Below, piece by piece: positions 46,130 through 56,120 of a stretch of DNA of 64,000 bases. The notes under the pieces are model-generated. The model was not told the DNA's origin, did not search any database, and worked only from the letters and a program-made list of their open reading frames with translations. How positions within the stretch are numbered: position 1 is the stretch's first letter; the number at the start of each line of letters is the position of its first letter. The DNA is taken from positions 1,116,001 through 1,180,000 of the forward strand of contig JAPXFQ010002153.1 of assembly GCA_028564705.1 (NCBI GenBank), read 5' to 3'. This DNA comes from Apricaphanius iberus. Taxonomy: Eukaryota > Chordata > Actinopteri > Cyprinodontiformes > Aphaniidae. Made by a program: the position numbers and the translations under genes.

Positions 46130-47385
46130 TCTACTTGTCAGGTTGGGTGTTTGGCTGCCCTCTGGCCTGGTGCATCTTCTTCCCCTCCGTCACTCCCCGT
46201 CGGTGATGGATGCTCCTGGCCGCTGGTCGATGATGGCTCTCGATGCCTGGGGCCAGGGGTCCCGGTTGCGGCCCGGCTCGGTCCTGGTGCATGCCTGGCT
46301 GGTCCTGGGTGGGCCGATGTGTCGGGCGGCCGCTGTTTCGGGCCGACGTCCTCCTTGGATTGACTGGGGCACCTTTTATGGGGGTGCCGGGGTTGTAAAG
46401 TAGGTTGGTGGGAACCGTGCCCAGCGCCCAAGCTCCTGCCAGTTCCATGAGTTCTACTGCCTGGTCGGTTCATCTGGGGGGGCTGTCCGGCATTGGCTGG
46501 GCCCCAGATCTTGGCGCTCTGCATGGGGCGGGATCTGGACGCGGGAGCTGGTAGACATGGATGTCCAGATGCTGGCTGGGCGTGGCCTGGGGAGGGCGTA
46601 CATCCGCTGTGGCTTTTACAGTGGCTCCCTGGCGTGTGGGTGTGTATGTGTGGAGGGTTGGGGGGGGATTGGGGTCGGGGCCCTGCTGGGGGGCGGGGTG
46701 CCCCTGATCCCTGTTGCCTCCGGGTCCTGTTCCGTGGGCTCGTCCCTGCGACTTCTCGGGCCCCAGCATTGTGGCTGCTTGGTGTTCCCCTGGGCTTCCA
46801 TCTGTTCCTTTCTTGGTGGGTGATCGGCCCTACGCTCGTCCGCCTGTGGCTTCTGCGCTCTGTGGGACTCGGGATGCATGCTTCTCCTGCCTCCTTCTTG
46901 TGTCGATTCCTGTTGGACGGATTGACGGTTCCTTACACCAGCTATCAATCACTTGCATGGGGAACCGTTATTCAGACCTGCATGCTCGCACACACACATA
47001 GGTGTGGGGACATTGGTGTGGATGGACATATCTTGAGCTGAGGTTATTGTCATTAGTTAGCTTTTACCAGGAGCTTAAGAGAAACATTAGTATTGTGTTC
47101 ATTAATCCATGCTTGTGTGTAGTGAATGTGTAATTCTTAATTTTTATTACTGGATCTGAACTATTGGTGTGGTTCTGTTCAGTTCGTTGTTTTTGTTTGT
47201 TTTGTTTTACCTACGGCAGAGACGGAGGACTGGGATGTTTTCTTGTGCTCTCTGTTTGCCTCCCTGTCTTGTGTCGTCGGTGCGCGCCTCTGCTGGTCCG
47301 GTTTCTTTTCTTCACCTTCTTCCTTTCTTCCTTCTTGTTTCGGTTTCGTGGCCATGACTTCAGGAAATTAAACCCTCAGTAAAAG
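46130..47385 (+). repeat. unclassified repeat family X, copy B (GC-rich)
   Basis: A sharply GC-rich block (about 46140-46900) precedes a segment colinear with 32600-33300. The best match is TGTGTCGATTCCTGTTGGAC, then GGATTGACGG, TACACCAGCTATCAATCACTTGCATGGGG and ATAGGTGTGGGGACATTGGTGTG (about 46900-47025). It ends AAATTAAACCCTCAGTAA (47367-47384), as copy A does. Long frames on both strands in the GC-rich part (for example 46493-47041 plus and 46138-46524 minus) overlap each other and are G/C-bias artefacts. The GC-rich half is missing from copy A, which suggests 5' truncation and hence retrotransposition, but no coding domain was recognised. Confidence 0.7.
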
Positions 47386-47418
47386 AAAAGGAGAAAAAAA
47401 AAAGAAAGAAAGAAAAAA
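47386..47418. repeat. A/G-rich simple tail
   Basis: AAAAGAAAAGG and (GAAA)n directly follow the conserved end of repeat family X copy B and could be its retrotransposition tail. Confidence 0.6.
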
Positions 47419-47549
47419 ATATATATTTGTATGACTATACTTCTCCCAAAAAGCAACCATTGTAATTATACATTTTTAATTTTGATTATGTAACCATTGG
47501 TTCGCCTGACATGATGGTAATATTTTGAAAGTCTTTGACAAATATTTTG

Positions 47550-47690
47550 ATTGGGATGCAACAATATGAACATTTGGGCTCACATTAAAATCCGATACTA
47601 CAGTATTACTACAGTAATACTATTTTTCTAGCCGATAACTGATGACTGATGAATTAATTTTTTTATATCATATATTTTCCCCACCCTAGA
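47550..47690 (+). repeat. possible hAT-like left end, decayed
   Basis: GGGATGCAACAATATGAACA, TTGGGCTCACATTAAAATCC, GATACTACAG and GCCGATAACTGATGACTGATG follow the order of a fish hAT-like terminus I recognise. The right end was not found. Confidence 0.4.
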
Positions 47691-49160
47691 ATGTAAATTA
47701 AAAAAAACATTTATGACAAAATGTTTATAAAAATTAAACTTCAATTAAAAAATACATATACATCTAAAAATGTAACCAAACAAAAAATTCCAAAATGAAA
47801 ATCAGGAAGGCTTTTGAATCCACTGCCGACCTTGGACATGATTGACAGAAGTTCAGACGATGTACGTTTACTTTTATGATCATTTATGCAGTTACAAGCA
47901 ACGTTTTTGTTTCAGAAGCTTCCTGGGTTTGCTTCATTTCTGGCAGAAATGACGAAGACTTTCAAAATGACGTTGTAACAGTCATACATTTCAGTTTCTG
48001 TAAATTCTTGGTTTACCGCCCAGCTATAGTTTGGAGTAGTTTACATCACTTAAGACAAGTAAGCATATTTATTAGTGGCATATTGGGAACATGCAAAGAA
48101 AATAAGTGGAGTATGAATATAAAAATACTCAAACTCTTGTGGAAATGCTTGCTTTTTCCACCTTGGTTGCATTTTAGATGAGTTATAAAAATGTGTCTGC
48201 TGTTCATATATTCTATTTGTATTCTAATATGTATTTTCATTCTAAGAATAAAAAAAATCTGCCACACAAGATCCAGAGAAAGAAAAAGGCCAAGCCTGTA
48301 TTTCTTTCAGCACTATATGTTCTCAAATTCTGTTTGGTTCTTTTGTCGGTGTCAGAAATACAAGATGGGGTTTAAGAGTCCCTCTTGGCATATGAAAACT
48401 GCATAATAACTCTCTGAAGTCATGCGTGGCAGTAGGTTGTAAAACCAACAAAGGTCTATCATTCATAAATTGCAGCACAGAGCACAGTTAGGTAGGTCTT
48501 TGATGCTTTCTCTTCTGATTTTTTTCCTTCTCCTTTTGAAAGCGTTCAGAAACACTGTTTATAAAGAAATGCGTTAAACCAGCGAAGATACTACAAAGCA
48601 AAGAGAATATATCTGTAGTATTTAAAAATTAGGCGACTTCTGAAGGGAACTGGATGCACTGGATTTGATTTAAATGTGTTGAGAGTAACGGAGGATTAGT
48701 TCCAATGCATTCAGATATTCATTTTGAGTTGGGGGGGGGTGAAAATATGTACTTTTACTCCAAAGCAATGCTCTACTTTAAGTTGGTGTGTTTGACATAA
48801 ATTCCAAATAATAAATTATGTTGAAGTTTAAATTTAAAGTTGACAGAATATGAAAATATTCAGGTAAAAAAACTTTGTGTATTTTTGTAACTTTTAGTTT
48901 TTCTTTCTTTTAAAGACAAATACTTTTTAAATACAGGTTGGAAAAAAAAGGAAAGTAAGAATGAAGCAGGAAAAAGTGACCAGCTGCTAATACTCCCGCA
49001 CATAAATATGATTCACTAACATAATCAAATGGAAATTAAAATGAAAAAAATATTTCAATAAAAATTATTGAAAATGGTGAATGTTTTGTTGCATTTCAAA
49101 AAGCAGCTGGTGTTGAACTGAATGCAGATTTGGACTGGGTTTGTAAATTATTAAACTTAA
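47691..49160. other. intron sequence, nothing recognised
   Basis: AT-rich, a (G)9 run at about 48730, no exon. Confidence 0.35.
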
Positions 49161-49395
49161 TGGTCAATGGTAACTTTATTGTCTCCAATTGGAAATCTGT
49201 TTGCAACAATTACAGCCATCAAACAATAAATACATTCAAAAAAGAGCAGTTTTTGGATCATCAACCATAATGTGCAACAGTGTCTGCAACATGCTTATGG
49301 CTTTATGTTATTAGGCATAACAGCTGCATGTATAAAAGAGACTATTTCTCTTGGTCCCAAATGCAGGCACTATAAAATATAAGCTGTTATAGACA
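49161..49395 (-). mobile_element. LINE 3' end in antisense, decayed
   Basis: GGTAACTTTATTGTCTCCAA, TTGGAAATCTGTTTGCAACA, and later TAACAGCTGCATGTATAAAA and TTGGTCCCAAATGCAGGCAC, resemble the antisense 3' region of a fish LINE. The identification is by texture and a few blocks only. Confidence 0.4.
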
Positions 49396-51838
49396 GTGGA
49401 TGGCTTGATGGATTATCAAAACCCCTTGAAAATGGTCATTGTTGTTATTTAGGAACTTTTGAAAATAGACTTTTAAATGATTGCTTTACTTTTTTGGAGT
49501 TGTTTTAAGATAATCCAATCTATGGGTTGCACTTGAATGCACCACAGAAGCCCCCTTGTTCGTTCAAACTTTTACTCTTCAATTCAACAATATTGACTTT
49601 TCAAACCCGATCGCCTCCCTATTAAACAGAAATGTGCCAATATAACCAAAACCAGAAGCATTTAAAATGACAAAGCTGTCAGTAGAGGCATTGGAGTGGC
49701 ACAGCGACTGAAAGATCTGTGGTGTGAATACGCTCATGCTGTGAAACAGCAGTTTAGTCAAATACAGACAATGCACACGTCATGCCACTCATGTGGCTCA
49801 GACTTAAATCCTCCCAGTAATGTGTCAAGATGTTAGCAGATGTCGTGTGAAAATTAGGGCACTGTTGATGTGACTCTGTCGTGGCTTCTGTTGTGCTCTG
49901 TGTGTTTCCTTGGCTCTTCTGGTCTCACAAATATTTTCATAAATCAAAATCTTCTTCAAAGTGCTTTCTATTAACATATCTTCCTTCTTTTATTATATGG
50001 TAAAATGGCAGAAGGAAACCAAGGGAAACTGAGGCAGGAGACTAATTAACTGAAACTGAGCTTAACTAAAATTAAAAAGGAATTAGAAAGCAATTGTAAA
50101 AGAGTAACGCAGATCTAAAAGCCTGAGAATTTAATCGAAATTCCTATAATTTTTTTGAGCTATGTTGCTAATTAAAAAAGAAACTGACAAACCCTGGCAA
50201 AAATATAAACCTCCTTGGTGGTAATAAATCCAAATGCCAGCAAACAGAACACATGAAAATCCTAATTAATGAATGGCCTCTCAAAATAAATCACCTAAAT
50301 CTTATTGACATGGTGTTCAGTTATATTCTGAGTTGTTTAAAGGTTCTCTTAAATCGGGAACAAAACAGTAGAGCACACCACAAAGACAGCTGAAAAAGAG
50401 CTCAGAGATGCTGCAGCTACTTGTCTCTGCACCCGACCGAGCAGAATGAAGAGGAAGATGGCATCCCTGTAGTTTCTCTCATCTTTATTAAAGAAATTTC
50501 AGCAAGTTTGGCTCAAAAAAACATGCTTCTTGTTGAATAGAGAGTCATCTTTAGGGGACAAAAAGCATGTCTATATTTAGTTTGATTCACATCGTCTTCC
50601 CATTCAACTGTTTACCCCTCTTACATCTGTTTGTGTTTATATTCAGCAGCGAATAGCAAGTGAGTTTAATAAAAGGACGAAGCTTAAGCAGCACAACTTT
50701 CAGTTTGCCTGGTGTATTGTCCCCTTTTGAAGGCGCTCTTCATTACATTTCTTTAATTGATAATCTAAAGTGATTATGTATATCTCTTTGCTGTTCTTCT
50801 GACGCTTTTCATTGTTTCGTATTCTTTTATTCCAATGTTATAAACCTGTGAGAACTTTTATTTTACACTGTAGATGTCTCCCTAGTTTATATTTAACTAT
50901 ATTTAGCTACTAAAGAAGGACGCAGTTTGAAACAAAATATATATTTACATTTTAAACAACTTTAATTTGTTCAACCTTTACTTTTCATTCTGTATGAACT
51001 GTGTTTGGATTAATTTAAAAGCTTATCTACTCTTAGAGCGGAATGTTTTCCCCTTTCTCTCTGAACACTGATGCAAGGTTATGCATGCGTAGCTTTGATG
51101 AGGTTCCCCTTCAGCCAAGGACTCCCCTTTGTCATTAAGACAGATAACATCTATCTGGCTCATCGATACATTCATTTAAAGACTACTTTTGTTTCAACCC
51201 ACAGACAGCACAATCAATAAATAGCTTTGCCTATTTCAGCCTCATTTTATCTTGATTCAGCCCCAGTTGAAATAAAATAACATTTTACTGGGCATCACAT
51301 CAGCTTTTATTATGTTAACATCTAATAAATAAGTAGAAATATTAAATATTCAAATTTATAGTTGAACAAGCTCTTGTAAAACTAAACAAAACCATTTTTT
51401 TTTAAAAACAACACAATGACTAAACCCTTATAGTCATAGTCTGAACAGCTAACCTTGTTTATCTTAACGTTACAGTTCTACCGATAAATCCAGTTCACAC
51501 ACACAATGAAGACACAGTTTTCAGTGCATAAAAAAACGGAGAAACCGCAAATTTATTTTTCTCAACAGAATAAAGCCTCCTCCTAAGTTCAAGAAACATG
51601 TTCAGGTTTTTACTTTTAGTGGTAGTATTAAACCTCACACCTCTTTGAAACCCTCTCCTTCCTTTTCCTTCTACATTTGGAATCCTTGCATGCTTCTCTT
51701 TACCTTAAATGTTAAACCACCTTAAAATAGTCTTCTTTTTTGAACAACACTGAAGAGAGTTCAGTTTTGTCCGACTTACTTGAGCTCTAGCCAAATATTA
51801 TCATAGTTTACCCCTCTGCTTTTTCCACTTTCCCTTAA
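49396..51838. other. intron sequence, no gene seen
   Basis: No repeat recognised. The part 49990-50330 stands out as a candidate conserved non-coding element. Confidence 0.35.
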
Positions 51839-51850
51839 CTATTTATGTAT
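51839..51850. repeat. TSD of Rex3-like insertion (3' side)
   Basis: CTATTTATGTAT matches CTATTTGTGTAT at 52257-52268 in 11 of 12 bases. Confidence 0.7.
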
Positions 51851-52256
51851 CCATCCATCATCTTCCGCTTATCCGGGGTCGGGTCGCGGGGGCAGTAGCC
51901 TAAGCAGAGAGACCCAGACTTCCCTCTCCGCGGTTACTTGGGCCAGCTTCTCAGGAGGAATCTCGAGGCGTTCCCAGGCCAGCTGGGAGACATAATCCCT
52001 CCAGGGAGTCCTGGGTCTTCCCCTGGGTTTCCTCCCGGTGGGACGTGCCCAGAACACCTCACCAGGGAGGCGTCCAGGAGGCATCCTGAACAGATGCCCT
52101 AGCCACCTCAACTGGCTCCTCTCGATGTGGAGGAGCAGCTGCTCTATTCTGAGCCCCCTCCGGATGAGCGAGCTTCTCACCCTATCTCTAAGGGAGAGCC
52201 CAGCCACCCTACGGAGGAAACTCATTTCAGTGCCTGTATCCGCGATCTCGTTCTTT
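51851..52256 (-). mobile_element. Rex3-like RTE LINE, 5'-truncated
   Basis: On the minus strand the fragment covers the last ~128 codons of the reverse-transcriptase protein. After the stop it ends in the short GGATAAGCGGAAGATGATGGATGGAT tail typical of this fish RTE-clade family. It stops abruptly at 52256 and is bracketed by a 12-bp near-perfect TSD, so it is a complete record of one 5'-truncated insertion. Confidence 0.8.
51869..52254 (-). pseudogene. C-terminal end of RTE-clade ORF2 protein
   Basis: The frame is open from the truncation point and reads KNEIADTGTEMSFLRRVAGL, then LHIERSQLRWLGHLFRMPPG, a PRGRPRTPWRDYVSQLAW block and the end LLRLLPPRPDPG. This is the conserved C-terminal domain after the reverse-transcriptase core in Rex3-like elements. 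The catalytic core and endonuclease are absent, so it is non-functional. The lack of stops points to a fairly young insertion. Confidence 0.8.
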
Positions 52257-52268
52257 CTATTTGTGTAT
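52257..52268. repeat. TSD of Rex3-like insertion (5' side)
   Basis: Partner of 51839-51850. Confidence 0.7.
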
Positions 52269-53057
52269 GCATTATCAAATACTTCTCTACTTCTATGCTT
52301 ATCCTTATGTCAAAAAATTGAAAATTCTTCTTTTTTTGTTTTTGGAAAAATAGTTGTGTTTTAGATAAGTATCCATCAGGGTAGAATGACCTATTTCGGG
52401 GTTTTATAATTCAGGTTGTAACGTAGACATTATCAAAAGCAGACACTTTAAAAACTAAAATGACCCTTTTAATTTGTGGTTAATTATTAGCCAGTTTCTG
52501 TGTTCCGAATGTTTAAGAATTGTTTGTGTCTTGTTTGTCACTCTGTTACTCTTTATTTTTTACCTAAAAAGCTGCCACGCAAAAGTTTCACAGTGCCTTA
52601 AGTTGTTTTTTAAGTGTTTGTCCTAGTCTACAAAACAAAGCAACTCAAAAACTACTTCCTTCTTTCCTTAAAAATTACATTTTTAAATACAGATACAAAT
52701 GTTTGCCAAGCTTAACACGCCCATTTGATACTCAAGGACCCATTTATCATGTTAATAAAAACTAGACCACATTTTACTAGACAGACATCACTTTAACAAG
52801 AAATATCACCACATTTTGATAATGGAAAATTATCGTACCCCTACTGAACTTTATAGCTCTGCTGTGTTCCTCAAATCTAATCAAAATGAATGAAGCAGCC
52901 ACTGTGCCATATTGATTAAAATGATATTTGTCGCAGTTCATGTTCTGAGAAAACAAACACATTTTCTGGACAGATTTTAGCCAATGTATCAGGAAATTGA
53001 AAAGGAGCATATTCAGTCTTTCAGAGCGATCTTATCTGACAGCTGTTCCAAAGACAA
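52269..53057. other. intron sequence, nothing recognised
   Basis: No exon or repeat recognised. Confidence 0.35.
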
Positions 53058-53506
53058 CCTAGTTCTAGAGATGCAACGATACCACTTTTTTCAAACCGAT
53101 ACGATACTTGGATTTGAGTACTTACCGATGCCGAGTACTACTACGATACTACTACCACACACAAAAAATTGATTGAATTGCAAGACAGATTTTTATTATC
53201 TTCTGTGATTGTAAAGTGCCTTGAGATGACATCTGTTGTGAAACGGCGCTATATAAATAAACTGAATTGAATTGAAATTGAAATTGAATTGAATTATAAC
53301 AAATGATGGTGAATTATATAAAAAATAAAATATTAATAACACTGACCAAAAAGGGTTAGGGGTTAGTAAAGGTTAGGGTTAATAAAATATTTTCTGTGAA
53401 ATTGCTGCAGATTTTCCACATCTTATGTATCGGTTCATGGTATCGGTTAACTGTAACAGATACTGATACAGTACATAAGAACAGTATCGGCATCCCTATC
53501 TTGTTC
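53058..53506. mobile_element. hAT MITE with nested LINE/SINE tail
   Basis: Element ends at 53066 (TAGAGATGCAACGATACCAC) and 53498 (read inward, TAGGGATGCCGATACTG) are inverted repeats. The body has ACCGATACGATACTTGGATT and TATCGGTTCATGGTATCGGT, typical of this fish hAT MITE. The given coordinates include the 8-bp flanks CCTAGTTC and TCTTGTTC, which match in 6 of 8 bases. A foreign retroposon tail (53190-53295) interrupts it. Confidence 0.7.
53190..53295 (+). mobile_element. non-LTR retroposon 3' tail, nested
   Basis: GTGATTGTAAAGTGCCTTGA, GATGACATCTGTTGTGAAAC, GGCGCTATATAAATAAACTG and a (GAATT)n-like tail form the common fish SINE/LINE 3' tail, inserted into the hAT MITE around it. Confidence 0.65.
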
Positions 53507-55739
53507 CATTTTATTTTTGTACTTGTCTGATATGGTACTGGAATATGCTGAACAGGAAGATTCAGAAAATTAAATTCAATAAAGGTATTAAATACTCACA
53601 TCTCTTTTATATTACTTGATCAAGTTAAGAGGAAGTGGGTTTTTTTAACATCTTACACTTTTGTGATAGAATCCGTTTTTGATGTCAACAGAAAGAGCTA
53701 TTATTTGTGTGAGAAACTGCGTATCATACTGTTGCATATCTACAGTATTTCATCCAGATGTTTTTTTTTTCTTTTGAATTGTTCACCTGTCATGGTCTTC
53801 AGCCTACGCATACATGTGCTCACAAGACCCGTACTCGAAGCACTGAAATGAAAGAGCAACTAAAATTGAAATGTCAGCTTGAAATGAGCATGCTATGAAT
53901 TAGAATGTGGAAAAAGACAAAAACAAGCGGTTATACAGCGGAATATTGTTGCAACTTTTTTATCATGCATTGTTTACCAAGTATGTCCCACACGTTGATT
54001 AGAAAAAGGGATAAACAAGTGTTCCCACAGAAAGCTTTTCTGCTGCTGACTGTCACGTCGAAGCTGTGGCGATGCTTTTATTTCTAATCTTCTAAAGCTT
54101 CTAGAGGTTGTTAATATCTTGGTATCTGCTCACATTTCCCTTGCAAATGCATGCCTTATATCTGTAATCCAAAGAAGTCCAGAGAATGTGATAATAAAAC
54201 CCTATTCCAACAGACAGTCCACATTCACCCTCTATTTATTTCAGGCATTATCTCAACAGTAAATCTCTTTTTATGTTGATTTGTATGGTTTACTCAGACA
54301 CCATCCCATCTGATGAAAATCTGTACATGGAAAGAAATGGGATTAGAAAATGTAAAGAAAGCGATGAGATAAAGTAAGATAATCAATGCAAAGCAGTTTG
54401 CACAAAGAGATCTTTTTTTTTCTCCACAGGGTAATCTTCCAGTTTGATTTTGTGAAGTTTGTATGCGGGCACGTTTCTGAGGAGACCAATTTTACCCTGA
54501 TGGGGCTTTAGTCTGACCTGCTGGCTCCCCTAATAGCCTCCATCCTGGAATGATCCTGGTCCACTGAGTAGATAACAACAAATGAATGGCGGCAATAAGA
54601 TCTTAAATCACCAGGGAAAAACAATTAATCACAACACAATTTGTTTAAAAAAGGTATTGATGGGGTCCTTTAGACACAGATCATTATGCACAACAGAGAC
54701 AAATCTTTACAAATGCCCCTAATGTCCAAATTTGGACTTTGTACTCTAACACAGCCCTTAGCCTGATTTTGACCTTTTGAAAAAAAGCCTTGATAATCTA
54801 ACATCATTCTGAGCACTACAAATGCAATATCAGTACAAGTATATAAGTTTGCATTTAATGTCCTTGCCTCAGGCTTTTTACAGCGTAGCTAACAGATAAT
54901 GGAGTAATACGCCCCTGACACTCGGCTCTCTCTGCTGACCTACAAGGTGCATGATAACCTACAGGACTACTTAGTTTGTTTTCAAGGCTAATGGAGAATG
55001 CTCCCGGAGACAAACAAAAGCGGTGATGTTGTTACCCACCCCAAAGGGATTCTGCCAACGCTGTAGAGTCTCTTATGCCATTCAACCCTTCAATTAAATA
55101 AGTGTTTATATTATTTTCAAACACCATAACAATATCTTCTATCTTCTGCATTATGTGCCTTGTTTTCTACGGTACTGTTAAAAATCCATAACAATGTGAG
55201 ATGATCAGGGGTTTTTTCTCACAAGGTGAAATAAATTTATTATTTTGATGTACTTAATTCACATTTATTAGTATCCAGGGGGATTTATTTTTATCTTTTT
55301 AGCCATGCAGAAGCATCCTAAATCGGTTTGTTGTCTCTGTTAATCGTATTATGAGTTTAGCCATTTAAAGTTCAGTTTCTCAAAAACTTTTGATTTTAGG
55401 GGGAAAAAAGGTGTTTGAATAAAGAGCTGAATTAAATTATTGTTTTAATTAGTTCATTTAAGAATAGCATAAAATGAATGGGGCTGCATTAATCTAAATT
55501 TTCAAAAAAAAATTATAGTTATCAGTAGTTATTAAGATAGATCAGCATGACTATTCGTTTTATCGATATGTTCTTTTTTTATCATCCAACCCTAATGGTG
55601 TATCCAAGATACGTAGACAACTGCCTAAATATAGGTGGTAAGTGCCAACGCACAGCAGTTGAGATATGAACTTCAAATATTGCTTTCAAGAAAGAATATT
55701 TCAAACAATAAAATTAGTAGGAAGATTTTATGGATTATA
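53507..55739. other. intron sequence, no gene seen
   Basis: No exon recognised. A weak MITE-like patch lies at 55477-55596 (GGGGCTGCATTAAT at left; read inward from the right, TTAGGGTTGGATGATAAAAA). Candidate conserved non-coding segments at 54430-54620 and 54880-55060. Confidence 0.35.
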
Positions 55740-55747
55740 GAAATTAC
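55740..55747. repeat. left 8-bp TSD of outer hAT (GAAATTAC)
   Basis: Exact copy at 58729-58736. Confidence 0.85.
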
Positions 55748-56112
55748 ACGGGGTGTGCCAGTACACCAAACATCCTGGTTCGGTACGTACCTGGTTTAAT
55801 GTCACAGTTCAGTTCATTTTTGGTACAGTGAAATAGTGAAAAGGGAATTTATGTGTTGTAAACATGTAATGGTTTAGTTGCATAAAATTAAACTGTATTT
55901 GGATTAAATTATCCAATAACATAATCTCAGAAAACAAGGTAAAACAATGAGCTTTAAGATATTCCCTTTGGAAATAATTTTCATAACTTGTTACCCGTAA
56001 ACAAGTCATTCTGTGCCGTTTCAACAAATCAACATTTTATTTCATCAATTTAGCCTAGAGGAAAAGATCCTGTGAGCACACTCAGACAGTGTTTCCCTTC
56101 TGATTTACAGCA

Positions 56113-56120
56113 CTCACTGT
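56113..56120. repeat. left 8-bp TSD of inner hAT (CTCACTGT)
   Basis: Matches CTTACTGT at 58391-58398 in 7 of 8 bases. Confidence 0.75.

Noticed and set aside
46055..47041. Many long frames on both strands, up to 182 codons
   Set aside because: They overlap one another in a GC-rich repeat (family X copy B), where stop codons are rare by composition. No domain recognised, and copy A does not preserve the frames.
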